Positions 47,497 through 59,500 are shown, numbered from the stretch's first letter. The stretch: DNA of 64,000 bases from Spizellomyces sp. 'palustris' (GCA_006535965.1 QEAR01000076.1:34267-98266), one strand, 5' to 3'. Made by a program: numbers and translations. Notes: generated by a model from the sequence alone, not told the origin.

Positions 47497-49882
47497 ATGA
47501 CAAACACCAATACTTCATCGCAGTCCTCGTCAACCCGCAGAGCTTCTTCTGTTATATCCCCCGTTCTGTGAGTATGTGTGAGTTTTCTGCACCACAACAA
47601 GCTGCTCACTGAAAATGTTGGGATCATTCCCAGCAACTTCCTTGGTCAAAGCGCGTCCCGGAATCCCGCCAGTTCCAGCTCATTGCCGTCTTCCAACATG
47701 TCACATCCCACCAATATCAGCGGTTCTCCACCTGTACGTGTAAAAACCCTCCGGAACAAGCCTCCCGACTACCTTGCGGACTCGCCACTCGGATTGCCTT
47801 TCAGCGTTGACTGTGCTCCAAGAAACTCAACCGCAGAACGAAAATCTCCACTCTTTACTACCCTGCCAGCATCGGCGTTCATAAGTACCGAGTCACGGCA
47901 TTCGAATGGAGAATTGGTAAAGGCACTAGGCGACTGCGACGTATCTCCGGCGGAAACGAGGACATCAAAAGTCATTAATCTGCCAACCCAGTGGAGTAAC
48001 AAAGACAAGAGCCCATCACTGGAATTGTCAGCAACGAGCTTGAGAGTTACATATACAGGTTGGTTGGTATACTTAATGTCTAATGTTTCGTATGTCATTT
48101 TTCTTATAAATATTTCACCGATAGGCCCCGGACAGACTGATGCGCATGCGGCAGCCGTGAGAACAAATCATCCCATCCCACCACAATGTGGTTTATTTTA
48201 TTACGAGGTCACGATTATCAGCAAAGGACGAGATGGGTGCGTTTACGGTTGTGGTTGATAGTTCTGCAGCTTGACTAAGTGTGCATGGCACTATGACTGT
48301 AGCTATATCGGTGTAGGACTCTGTGCACAAAATGTCCCATTAAATCGCTTACCAGGTATGTGGGACGCATGGTTGATCTTAAGCTCACTTGTGTCATGTT
48401 GTAATCAATGTCGGTGATTTAAGGATGGGAGGATAACTCTTGGGGATACCATGGGGATGATGGACACTCGTTTTGCTGCTCAGGGACTGGGAAGGCGTAT
48501 GGTCCCATTTTTACAACCGGTGATATCATCGGATGTGTCATCAACTTTCTGAACAAGACTGTCTCGTTCACCAAAAACGGGGTATGGCTAGGGGTGGCGT
48601 TCAAGAACGTGGTGGATCATGGAAAGAGTGATGGAGCACTATATCCATCAGTGGGTCTCCGAACACCGGGAGAAATTGTGGAGGCAAACTTTGGACAACG
48701 AAAATTCAAGTTCGATATTGAACATCATTACAAGGTTGGACGAATGATGAGACCTAGATCCATCCAGTTCTAACATAGATGATGCCACTTTGCAGGAAGA
48801 AAAGGCAAGACTGTGGCACTCCGTAAATGCTGCACCGCTTCCCTCCCTGCCGACTGCCGACATTCCACAAGATTCGTCAGACTCAGGGATGAAAGGCCAG
48901 AGGCGCGACGGGTCAACTGACATCAATGAGCTCATCCTTGCATATCTAATACACCACGGATTTTGCGAAACAGCTGCTACATTCCATGGGAATGCGATCG
49001 TAGGGCGATCGAGTTCTTCTTCTACATCCGGACATATATCGGAGAGCAACGACAGGATGATGGTTGACGACGATGTTTTCAGCAAAGATGATATTCGTCA
49101 ACGACAAAGTAAGACTTCTTGGGGCACACCGTGATCAACCGAAGATATTAAGCCGTCCGTCATTACCAGTGATCCGCGCTCAGGTTTTGAATGGCGATAT
49201 GGATGAAGCCATCAACCTGATCAAGTCATTCTATCCATCAATACTACCCCAAAACCAACATCTCGACTTCCAGCTTCGCAGCCAGAAGTTTGTTGAAATG
49301 ATACGAGCTTTGTCGGGGACACCTGAAGCTCGGTTAGATGACGGCGGAAACGCAATGGATGTAGATGATGATGACAGTGCTGCAAGTGGTGGCGCATCCT
49401 CGTCACAGTTACCAGCCGACTCAATGAGGGATGTAGTACAGTTTGGACAAGATTTGCAAAAGGAATTTGGGTCCAGCGAAAGCGAAGAAGTCCGAAATGC
49501 GCTTGTGGTTAGTTCTATTTGCCTGCTAATTTGTCAGTCATTAGAAAGAAACCTCCTTCTGATATGCTCGCTCCTGCTAGGAAACTTATTCCCTAGTAGC
49601 GTATTCAGAACCCGCAACGAGTCCTGTTGCCTATTTATTGGATCCTTCCAATCGAATCCTTGTGGCTGATGCTGTCAACGGTGCCATACTTGGTAAGCGA
49701 TCAATCTTGACCTCTACCTGCTCGTATACCCTACTAAAGGTGTTCTAGTTTCACAGCATCGGCCTGCCGTTCCAGCCATTGAAAATATATATCGACAGAC
49801 ATGCGTGGCAGTGCAAGAGTTGGTGAAGGCGGGAAATGGTGCTGCTGCATTTATCAATGTCGAGAAGGAGTGCCTGCTATGA
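47497..49882 (+). CDS. RANBP9: RanBPM/GID1 scaffold (SPRY-LisH-CTLH-CRA)
   Basis: A central scaffold of the GID/CTLH E3 ubiquitin ligase, called Gid1/Vid30 in yeast and RANBP9/10 in animals. Exon 1 (ATG 47497) is Ser/Thr-rich. The N-terminal region ends [20 protein letters not shown], which starts the SPRY domain. SPRY continues with [55 protein letters not shown] and [16 protein letters not shown]. LisH is [23 protein letters not shown] contains [20 protein letters not shown], and the CRA part has [13 protein letters not shown] and ends [20 protein letters not shown] before TGA. An acidic insert ([13 protein letters not shown]) sits between CTLH and CRA. About ten exons are visible. Confidence 0.94.
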
Positions 49883-50171
49883 TGACTGTAGAATTTTGTA
49901 CATATGCGGGTCGTATTGGAAGCTAGTACGAGGTGCGCAAAACTGTTTCCAAACACTATTTCTGTCCTGTATCACGTGCATCGTACCATGCCATAATGCT
50001 ATCGCAGCAAAGAGACAACACAAGTCCGCATCGGCACCAGTCCACTTGCCTTGTACAGTGAATGTTATTTTCGAAAAGATGTAAATACGTGTATCATCAC
50101 AGCCGTATGATCCGATATAGACGGCATCGCATGGTTCCTTACATCGGTAGCTCCCATCCTCCACCCCACCC

Positions 50172-50954
50172 CTACCGATCCCGCGCCAATGCATTCTTCG
50201 GATCCACCCACTTTGGACTCGTCACATACTTCCATGGCTTGCTACTCCACGGGGGATGCAAGAAGCGTAGAGGCTCACTGTCACGCAGCGGAATATACAG
50301 GTTATGCCTTTTGAACATGTCCACCAATTTGTCAAAGTCCTTCTCCTGCTTGGTTTTGTCCATCTTCTTCTCAGCCAAGATAATCTTCACGTGGCCTGCT
50401 GGACGGTGCATAACACCGAATCGGGCTTTACCGTGAATTTTCAGTCTCTTCAAATATGTGCCTTTCCCAACCCACGCCTGCTGGACAATATAAGTCTTCG
50501 GATCTTTCCCATAATTGTGTTGTAGTGCAGATGCAGCACGATGTAACATGGCACGGACTCGATCAGCCGGGCGTTTTTTGGACATTTTCATTTGGACTTC
50601 GGCTTCGAGGAGGGGCATGCCGCGTATGAGACGGGCGAGGTGGAGGAGTTTGCGCGGCGATACACGAAAATCGCCAGTTGTGAATGTGGGAATGGACTTG
50701 TCTGTTGCCTTTGATGGTGTTGGGACTGCAGAATCTTCGGAGCTCGTCGTTCCGCTTACAGCACCTTTCATTTCAGCATCCTCCTTGGCGGCTTGAAAGA
50801 GGGAGGAGGCTGCTGCTTGGGGTTTGGGTGCAGCAGGCGTTGTACTGGAAAATCGTAATGTCGCGCGGCGAGCGCAACCTGCTGGTCTTCCGAGGCCAGA
50901 CCGGGCTGGAACGACTGGCAAAAGTGCCCTCCGGCGTAGGGCTGTTGCCAACAT
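50172..50954 (-). CDS. MRPL22: Mitochondrial large-subunit ribosomal protein uL22m
   Basis: uL22m lines the mitochondrial ribosome exit tunnel. A single exon of 260 residues starts at ATG 50954 with an Ala/Arg presequence (MLATALRRRALLPVVPARSG). A low-complexity linker leads to the L22 core: FTTGDFRVSPRKLLHLARLI, RGMPLLEAEVQMKMSKKRPA and NYGKDPKTYIVQQAWVGKGT. The following LKIHGKARFGVMHRPAGHVK is the tunnel hairpin region. The C-terminus is a fungal-type mitochondrial extension (PWKYVTSPKWVDPKNALARD). No intron is present. The 3' end faces the RanBPM gene. Confidence 0.93.
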   Translation of the reverse strand: MLATALRRRALLPVVPARSGLGRPAGCARRATLRFSSTTPAAPKPQAAASSLFQAAKEDAEMKGAVSGTTSSEDSAVPTPSKATDKSIPTFTTGDFRVSPRKLLHLARLIRGMPLLEAEVQMKMSKKRPADRVRAMLHRAASALQHNYGKDPKTYIVQQAWVGKGTYLKRLKIHGKARFGVMHRPAGHVKIILAEKKMDKTKQEKDFDKLVDMFKRHNLYIPLRDSEPLRFLHPPWSSKPWKYVTSPKWVDPKNALARDR

Positions 50955-51170
50955 TGTGATATCTCAGCTGGGATCAGGCGAATTCTTAGGAGCGTTGAGT
51001 GCTCAAGTGCCTTGTTGAATGTTCTGTTTCCATGGCTACAAGTTATGATTTGTTACATTGCAAGGGCTTAGAATTATGCAATCAACCTGGTTCGCTTCAC
51101 ACTTGAAGCCTTGCCACGAAGGACAACGACTTCCGGCAGATAATTGTCCTTGAACAGTAAACGTCCCACT

Positions 51171-51762
51171 TTAGAAGGCGAATAGTAAGAAGCGCAAGCA
51201 AGAGACTGAAATTATGAAGCCGTAGGCGACTAGGCAGTAAGGGGTAGCAAATGGCTTGGTATGGTTCAGCGCTGCAAGTTGCTGCACGGACGCATGCAGA
51301 AAATTAGCAACGTCATGAAGGTTTTCAGTGAGCCGAGCCTGAGCTGAGCTATTGGACTGAGGCGAGGCATCTGAGCCATTACCCCTCAACCAATGTTTTC
51401 CCCTTCTAAACAAGATGCAGTGTTGTGGCGCTAAGTGAACGAGTATTGCCTCCGGGGACGACGCCCTGTTGCGATCGCACTAGTCTTCCTGTGGTGGTTA
51501 AACAGTCGAGTTCTTGCCGAACTATATCCACTATGGAACGCTTCATATCGTAGATATTCTTGTTATGTATTGTTTGGCTGTCTGGGTTCCAGAGCGACGT
51601 GTATCCTATTTCAAATTATGTGAATTTCAGTACCGACACATCATCTGCAGCCAATATCCATTGTTTAAATACATTTCGTCGCTCGCCTGGCAATTGAATT
51701 AAGGTTGTGACGATGCCACTTTGATCTTCCAAACCCGCAGAACTCTCAACTGCTTCTCCCAT
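51171..51762 (-). CDS. Probable small tail-anchored membrane protein, unknown
   Basis: The last exon (to TAA at 51171-51173) is secure in style. A polar helix (ARLTENLHDVANFLHASVQQ, then LAALNHTK) precedes a single C-terminal apolar anchor (CLVAYGFIISVSCLRFLLFA). The same frame runs upstream through PEAILVHLAPQHCILFRRGK. A good first exon candidate starts at ATG 51762 (MGEAVESSAGLEDQSGIVTT, then LIQLPGERR). The joints between were not resolved. A beta-grasp (ubiquitin-like) domain ahead of a tail anchor is a speculative reading. It would be divergent from CMTR1. Confidence 0.4.
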
Positions 51763-51988
51763 TTCCAGCTAAAGTATGAATATTTACTGACATGTCAAGA
51801 GCTCTCAGATGATACAGTGCCGCTTATAGTTTTGAAGTTCAATCGTTGAACTGGGCGACCATTGGAAATTGATGAAAACACGTGTAAGGTGGATGTCCAT
51901 CGGATGTTAACACAGAAAATAACGATTCCCAAACGCACATTTCACAGATCTTCTGGAACAGTTACTGCATCAGAGCAACTACTATAAT

Positions 51989-53738
51989 ATGACAACCTAC
52001 GGGAACGACCCTTACACGGACGACCCCGAATATATTGCAACCCCGCTAGTATCCCCAGTCCCACCTCCCCAGCTCACACCCCCAAGACTTCGGAACCGAC
52101 GTGACAATGGAAGAGCAGCTGTAGATCGCGAATTTGCCCCATCGCCAGAAGTGTATAGGACGGATAAAACTGTTGCTCACGAACAGTCTGTGCAATGGAT
52201 GGTATGCGACGCGAATGTGGAAGATAATGAATGGCTGCAGCACCTACGCATTATAGTGGAAGAGGTCAGCTGCAAAGTTAAAAACGATTTTCTTTTTTTA
52301 AAAAAATTAAAGGGATTTGGACTTAGGTAGGAGAACCCGATTACAGCCGGTTTTGTGAGAAAACCATTGTGGAGAACCTTGTCGCCGCAAAGAAGAAGCT
52401 GACGGGTCTTGCACCGCAAGAAATGAACAGAGCCAAGTCCCGAGCTAATCCATACCAATGCCTGGGGAAATCCATCTTTGCATGTCCAACTGCGGTCAAG
52501 ATGGCAAATCTGGACGCTCTTTTTCAGTTCACAAACATAGATGCGCGAACGAGTACTGGTGAATTGCGCTTCGCTGATTTATGCTCAGGACCGGGCGGAT
52601 TCGCAGAGTATCTGCTCTGGCGAGCAAACACGGGTGGAGTACCGATCCGAGGGTGGGGAATGACTTTGCGAGGCAGGCAGGATTTTGCTTTGGACAGGAT
52701 GCATCCAGAAAGTTGCGTGAAGCAACTATTTGAACCATTTTATGGAGATGATGGCACTGGTGATCTGCGAAAAACCGAAAATATCCGCGGCTTTTCCGAG
52801 TTGGTTGAATACGCTACCAGTAACGAGGGACTAGATCTCGTGATGGCAGATGGCGAAATTGACATTGTAGACAATCAAGAATATCACATACGACAGCTGA
52901 TCGTGTGTCAAGTCTTGGCAGCGTTTTTGGTCCTGAGGAAAAATGGCGACTTTGTGATGAAAATTTTCGATGTATTTACGCCGTTCACAGTTGATGTCTT
53001 ATACATTCTCTATCGATGCTTTGAGAAATTAGCGATAGTGAAACCTCTGGCAAGTCCGCCTGATACTGCTGAAAGGTATATAGTTTGTCATAATCTACAT
53101 GTGCCATATCCTCCGCGAATTATCGAACACCTCTTCGCCGTTAACGATCGGATGAACGAGTTGCGGGCACATCCGGCGAAAGATGCATTGGAAGTTACGG
53201 GGCTGATGGACATGGAGGTTGTCAACGGCGACGAAAAGTTCATTGACCGTGTGCGGTCTGTGAACATGAGGTCAGTTTGGTCTACTTCCTGTATTCTCAG
53301 TTATCCTAAGACCTAACAAGCCATGAGTAGACTTTGCATCCGGCAAAACGAAGCTCTGCAGGAAGTGCGAAAGTATGCGGATGACCCATTGCTCCCTTCT
53401 TTCGATCAAATAGATGTGAGAAACAGATGCTTAAGAGAATGGAAACTACCAATCCCTGACGTAAGTTGTTGGAACTACATGATTATTATGCGGACGTCTC
53501 TGACTTTGGATCGCCGTATCATACGATAGCCCGCTCCACCGGAAAGGCAAAGGCAAGAACGCCACAGTCACCAAGACCGCCGCTCGACCGAACGCTTTTC
53601 GCCCTACGACAGTCGCGATAGTGATAGGAGAAACTTTGGACGAAGTTCATACAATGGCCGCAGCAGCAGGGGAAGGGATGGGCGCTATCCTCATGACGAT
53701 AGAGCAACTTACAGAGATGGAGGACATCATCGATGAAC
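51989..53738 (+). CDS. CMTR1: Cap-specific mRNA 2'-O-ribose methyltransferase (CMTR1 type)
   Basis: CMTR1 methylates the 2'-OH of the first transcribed nucleotide, turning cap 0 into cap 1. Four or so exons are visible. The Rossmann (FtsJ/RrmJ) domain follows a disordered N-terminus: ACPTAVKMANLDALFQFT with the catalytic Lys, the SAM motif FADLCSGPGGFAEYLLWRAN, the catalytic Asp in LDLVMADGEIDIV, FVMKIFDVFTPFTVDVLYIL with the second Lys, and TAERYIVCHNLH with the catalytic Glu. The K-D-K-E tetrad is thus complete. The G-patch, guanylyltransferase-like and WW parts of the animal enzyme are not seen. The C-terminal exon is an Arg/Ser/Gly-rich tail (SDRRNFGRSSYNGRSSRGRD) ending at TGA 53736-53738. 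Confidence 0.95.
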
Positions 53739-53983
53739 ATACCCGGACAGGGGTGAACAATGACTAGACTACTACTAGTGCACGATGGACTAGCAGCATA
53801 GCGTACTATCATCGCTATGCCTAATGTGGGGAGATCAAGAGGGTCGCTGAGCCGACCCTCTGTACACAACCAGACATATCGGCGCACTCTGGCTCCCATT
53901 GGTCCTGCGCGGGCCGCCACACTGTCAACTCTGTACATATGTCAAGCGGATTGCCGTGTTGTATATAAAGGACAATATAAATA

Positions 53984-55728
53984 CTAGAGGGCCGCTTTTT
54001 TCTGATCCGGCTCAAAGATTGACCTAAAGACATCCCCCACCTGTTCAATCATGTCTGTCGTCATCATCGCTCGTCCATGTTTTGCAAATCCCGCGCGAGA
54101 ACAGTTGCGTGTTAATAAGGCAGCAGCCCACGCCGCGAGCAATGGAATGCGGATTTGAAAGTCGTTGTCAATATCTGGGTTTGACGGGTGTCTGTAAAAT
54201 GGTCAAGACTGTATACATATAGTACGGCATATAATCAATTACGTACTCCCAGGCCTTTGCTTCGTAATTTTTGCCCCATGCTAAAAACGTCGCACAAGCT
54301 CCGGAGAGAAGGTCACCTTGGCCTCCGCACCGACGCGGGCTGCCTTCCGCATCGCATATCAAGACTACGGATCATTCGGTAAGTCAATATCTTAAGGTAG
54401 TACTTCATGCATGCATATCACTCCACCGTCTTTGCCATTGCTGATAATGTCCCTTGAACCCTTTTGAAGGATCGTTACATTCCCAAACGCTTGGCTTAAC
54501 TTCTGCGCCACGTCATCACGGTGCTCCTTTCCGCAAGGGACATTCTGACATATGACTGAATACGCAGCAGCCGTGCAATATGAAATCGTCACTCCCACAT
54601 ACCACTGACTCGCACAGACGCGTAAACTCGTTGGCATTGGGCGTCAGCACAGCCAAAGGATATCCTCGGATTATGTCCGGATTATTTTGCACGAGGTACA
54701 AGCCATCCTGTCGCATATTCATTAGGTCTGACACTGCAAGAGTATATTTCTCGGCCCACAACCAGCCCGAAGTGTCCACATACCGCATCAATCACTAGAG
54801 GCATCCCATTTTCCTTTGCTTTCACAATGACCCTTTTTGTCGTTTCGATCATGATCTCATCCCGAGATAAGCCGGGGCCAACGACAAGGACGTGCAGTCG
54901 GGGAAACATTGATGTGACGCGCTCGACGATCTTGTTTATTTCTGCTTCAACTCGATCCTGATTCTTCAGATCAATACCTATTGAGCTGTAGGATCATGAG
55001 AAACAATCGGTATCCTCTAACAACCTCGGACAGCTGAACATTACTCTGCATTGCGGAGATAGGGATGGACCATGAGCTCCGGAGAATAGCTCTTGTCGGA
55101 GTGATCAGATCAAACCAGAGAAATAAATATCAGGCGTCATATAAAGCGTCTTCCTCTGGCATTTGCACTACCTTGATGACGAGTCCCGCATTCTTTTCAC
55201 AAAACACATGACACAAGTCGGCTCCCTGAAGTGATTTGTGGTTTGTTAAGCACCGTGCAGATAGGTACCCAGCACATCACATGAAAATAGAAGAGAAATA
55301 CTTGCCAACTTCAGAGAAGTGATGCTAGCAAAGTAAGGTGCGCCAGTGTAGCTATTGCAGTCATTTAGTATCAGCAAAATCGTAACGCGCATCTTGACGG
55401 GATCTGCACAGTTACACATTTGACTCCATATGGAGAGCACCTACTCTTCACTACCTCCAATGACGGCAATTCTTCCTAAACTTTCAAGGATGTTAGCTGT
55501 CAGGCGCTTTTCGCCTTTCAACCAACAGACCAAAGGTGAGGTTTGGAACGCACCGGCCTGCCCTTTGTGCAAGGCATTGCTCAGCGGGGGAATGAACTTT
55601 GTAACGGTTTTGACGAGGTTGGAAGCTGTATTGGAAGCTGCCATGTGGATAACAGTCTTTGTGTTCCTTTTCTGTAAAGTCCGCTTATTATTGAAGATGT
55701 GGAAGAAACGACAAGAGCCCAACGTCAT
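53984..55728 (-). CDS. NAXD: ATP-dependent (S)-NAD(P)H-hydrate dehydratase
   Basis: NAXD repairs hydrated NADH and NADPH, using ATP, to restore the native cofactors. Conserved blocks appear in order: FIPPLSNALHKGQAG, RIAVIGGSEEYTGAPYFASI, LVVGPGLSRDEIM, GMPLVIDADGLYLVQNNPDI, LTPNANEFTRL, VTILQKGSRDIISNG, EGSPRRCGGQGDLLSG and AFLAW. The GGQGD motif is the ATP/phosphate site. Two in-frame start codons exist. ATG 55728 adds a basic, hydrophobic leader (MTLGSCRFFHIFNNKRTLQK); ATG 55644 (MAASNTASNLVKTV) gives the cytosolic-length form. About eight exons are visible. The last ends EPDQKKAAL before TAG at 53984-53986. Confidence 0.93.
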
Positions 55729-55830
55729 CAGTTATTACGATCGCTTACGCGGAAATGTCGAAGGCTTAGCCAGTCCATTTACCAAAGTTCCTTGCTGCCC
55801 GACGTGGCCGTTCGCTCATGCTTCCCTCAA

Positions 55831-58709
55831 ATGAGTAAAGTCCCTCCAGAGACATCACCTCCTGTAACAACGAAGACAGTACCCGACATTGCCGTTTCGC
55901 CAGTGTCTCCGTGTAGTTCTTCACCATTTCCGAATGGAACGCGGTCGGCGTCGGAAAGTCCCATTATTTTGAGGAGGGCGCGCACATTTCCACCGGCTAC
56001 AGATGTGATCACGGTGTATTTGGATGCTCCACGAAAAAGTGTGGTGCTTTTGAAAAATGATGAGGAGCTAGAGTTGGTCCCGGAGGCGGGAGGAGCAACC
56101 GTCAAGTTCAGGTGTGTTTTGACCATTGTACTTCCGTCCCGTGTGTGGAGGACTTGCGGCTATCACGGACCAGTAGCAGTCTTGTTGACCCACGTCGATA
56201 TCTTTGGATGAGAAGAGGAGCATCTAATTCGTGCTTCATGGCAGTGTGGGACACAAGGGCGCGATACGCGATGTTGAAGTATCTTCCGATGGGTGTTTTA
56301 TCGGCATCCTACGATCTGCAAAAGTTTTGGTACGCTACGACGTCCTCCCATTTGCTACATCATACAGCTTATCAAAAAGCAATAGGATATCATGCGGATT
56401 AATTCAATGGGACAAGCCGCGAGTATGCAAGAGATTGTTAAAGATGCGCGTTCATCTGAGGCAATATTGGGCTTCGAGTGGACTTTCCCTGGAGAACTGA
56501 TTACCATCACAAATATGGGTCTCGATTTGTATCAGGTTTGTTGCCTTCCCAGCCTCAATGTCAGGGAGAACTGTCCGAGTAACTTCGCAGCGTCCGTAGT
56601 ATAGCGAAAGCAACGACAAATTCATCCGCAGGAAATCAAAACAGTTCAACGTTAACTGGTACAGTTACTGGGTGAGTCGCGTCTGATGACCTATGCCAAT
56701 GGGTTGAACGATGGTTGACGTGCTTAAATGCTAGCCAGATCACCATATTTTGATCACCTCGATTAGTTCACTCACGCTGAAGCTGTACCATCTGAAAGGA
56801 GACGTTTCCTTCGATCAGTTGCCACCGTTACATGTCGTCCCGCGTGGAAAAAGTAATACCCTTCAAGTGCATGTCACCAAGCGACAGATTGCGGTCCTAT
56901 GCGCGTGAGTAGGTGGTTTGCTCACTACCGCTGCACGTGCTAGTTTCTCATAAGCGTGTGGACACAACCAGCTACGGGCGCTTGTACTGCAGCTTCTTCG
57001 ATTTGACAACGGAGAAACCTATTCTTGCTCTGTATCGCATAACCAGGGCCTCTCTAAGCCACGAAGTCTCCTTCCATCTGCAAGGGCGAGGAACTTTCAT
57101 TGTGAATGTTGTCGACAATGTTCTTGTTGTTCACAACCTTATCGCAAAGGTAGCCAAGTCTGAATTTTCAAAATGTGAAGCTAGTGTAACATGCGCCGGT
57201 CTTACTCCTTCTTCCTAGCACACTCTGCTTTTTGATCTCAAAGATGCAAGTTCGCAGCCTATAATACCACCCAAGCAGCTCCCGATAGACGAAGGTAGGT
57301 TGTGAACTATACTCTCTGGTCAACGCAAATGAGCGGCGTCGTAACCAGGTGCATATAGTCGCTTTAGGGGAGTGGCAAGCTTGTTTCTCTGACTGTATCT
57401 TGACGCCGAGCTGCGGAGTCTTGTATGAGCTCATGTTAAACTTAGACGCTATTACGAAAACGATGCGTGAGCTTCGAAGCGATTTTCAAGTTTTGGAGTT
57501 CCTACTTCGACGAAAGATTGAAGAGCCTTCGCTGATTCTTGGACTTGTGCGCGACATGCTGCGAGCGGAGACAGAACCAACGATAATGCGAAAAGCATTC
57601 GAGCTTTTGAATAAGACCGGGCGTGGTGTGTCCGTGCCAAGGTGAAAGGCCGCTCGTCGCCGTAGTCTGACATTGTCCAGTATTTGATCCCGCGTTATGT
57701 TCATAGAGGCCGGGCGATGGTACGCGATGTTTCCACAGAATCAGCCGACTCACTTGCGAGTTCTCGTGTTGGAACAGGGGGCGGACTGCCACCTGCTACT
57801 GAAACTTCTGTCCCGAAAAGACTCTTATCACCACCTGGTAGGACAATGTAGAATTTCTTCAAGTCGCACCCCTCTGACCTGTTCGTGCGTACAGGATCGC
57901 GAGGAAGCTCAAGACCGTCGTCCGTTGGTGGGCACCGCACTCCAGCGGACTTTGCCGAGGGCATATTCAGCCAGGAGCATATGTATGCCCTGATTTTCAA
58001 CGTGCTTGGGAGAGAGTCGGTAGGCTAACCTGATTCGTGTTTCTGAACTGCGAGACAATCGAGTAACCATTGTTCTAGGATTTCCCAGTCCGATACCTAA
58101 CTCGATGCATTCTTGAGTATATTGCGGCCTTATCAGCAACCGAACCCATCCAGCCATACTTTCATGAACTTTTAGCTGAACTTTTAGTCAAGGACCAGCG
58201 CTATGCCGAATTGCATCAATATGTCCAGTACAACGTTGTGCAGGATTCGATTGCAGTTGCACGTTTACTGCTTAGTAAAAGTGTGGAATATGGACCCTAT
58301 CAGCAGCTCGGGCTGGATATGTTGAAGAGGATGAATGCGAACGACGACGTTGTAGATATCTTAATTTCGAGAGGACAGGTTAGTCCCGTACCAACGACCG
58401 TCTGATTTTCGTGTGTCCATCTGATGACAAGTATCACAGGTTCTTGATGCTCTGCGATTTGCGCTTAGTCGCAACTGCCTGCGCACCGTTTCGGTTACTG
58501 GCATTTTGGATGCTGCGTTGGCCTCAGGCGACAAGACACTTTTTCTGAACACTTTCCGATGTCTGGAAGAACAAGGACTGATATCATCGGACATCAGTCA
58601 TGAACACGCACACATAGGATTGTCCCCAGGTGGCTCGGGACGATACGTCTCAGTTTTCAGAGAAATGTGGGGGGAGGTGGTAGAGATGGATAGCTTGATA
58701 GACATGTAA
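55831..58709 (+). CDS. RMC1: RMC1 (Mic1/C18orf8) subunit of the MON1-CCZ1 Rab7 GEF
   Basis: RMC1 is the third subunit of the MON1-CCZ1 exchange factor that activates Rab7 on late endosomes. An N-terminal beta-propeller region is encoded by several exons from ATG 55831 (MSKVPPETSPPVTTKTVP), including SVVLLKNDEELELVPEAGGA and LDLYQ-type blades. The C-terminal Mic1 domain is the diagnostic part: ELHQYVQYNVVQDSIAVARL, LGLDMLKRMNANDDVVDIL, QVLDALRFALSRN and ILDAALASGDKTLFLNTFRC. The stop is TAA at 58707-58709. About ten exons are visible, and several propeller boundaries are approximate. It is divergent from NAXD, with 187 bp between the inner start codons. Confidence 0.87.
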
Positions 58710-58930
58710 ATATGCTAATATTCTATTGCAAACATATAGCCGGCATTCGGGGGCTTTCCGGGTTATCAAAAGTCCGTAGAGTACAGCCTAGCTACAACTT
58801 GGACCATTGCATGGCTGCCTCCAACGAATTCGTCGGAACACGGATGTTTGCCGCAAACGCAGCATTGATGTGTACAGACCCAACGTAGTTCGCACACGAC
58901 TATGCCAAAAACGTTTAGACCATAGGACAG

Positions 58931-59355
58931 CTATTGATAGTACCTAGAATAACGGAAACTGTCAAGCCCTGCATTATTCCTTGTGACGGAATCTTCAAAG
59001 CTCACATTTCAAGGTTCATTCCATCGTGGATTTCGTAGTCGTCCAATGTAATGTGGTCCTTATAGACTGTGTACCACTTTTTCAGTACGATCTTTTCAGG
59101 TTTTGTTCCCGTCTGTGCGGCAATTAGCATTTTAAGGTCCCGAATAGTGTCATCTGGACTATTCAAACCGGGTAAGTGACCTCCAAGATCCGAGTTAATA
59201 TTTCCCCTGTCTATAAATTACTTACTTGCATTTCACTCGAACTTTTTTGCCGAGTCGATCGTTACATACGATCTACAAGGTTAATACACTGCTTAGTTTG
59301 ATAGTGCCCTTTAGCAATATGTAAACCGAGTTACAAAGGACAGTACCTCGATCAT
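58931..59355 (-). CDS. UBL5: Ubiquitin-like spliceosomal modifier UBL5/HUB1
   Basis: UBL5/Hub1 binds spliceosomal proteins such as Snu66 non-covalently and tunes splice-site use. The gene has four exons: 59347-59355 (9 nt, ATG ATC GAG), 59226-59272, 59006-59158 and 58931-58943 (13 nt). All junctions are GT-AG, and the sum is 222 nt, giving 73 residues, the canonical length. The protein reads [60 protein letters not shown] and [13 protein letters not shown]. The terminal di-tyrosine is supplied only by the last exon; without that splice the frame would stop at NLEM. It is divergent from NDUFAF7. Confidence 0.95.
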
Positions 59356-59500
59356 CGCGGCTTCGTAAATCCAAAGTTGCAGCCTCTTGACCTCTTGTCA
59401 GCTTGGCTCATCTTCGTGCGCAGCAGCTTGTTGCCATGGCAATGGCAACGCTCGCAAGTTCCCAGCAGATCCATCCAGTGCGTTAACGAAATTGCAGAGG

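Noticed and set aside
59002-59004. TGA as the true stop of UBL5, giving a protein without the di-tyrosine
   Set aside because: The TGA overlaps a GTGAGC donor, and splicing to TTCTAG|G restores Met-Tyr-Tyr-Gln-stop at the canonical 73 residues.
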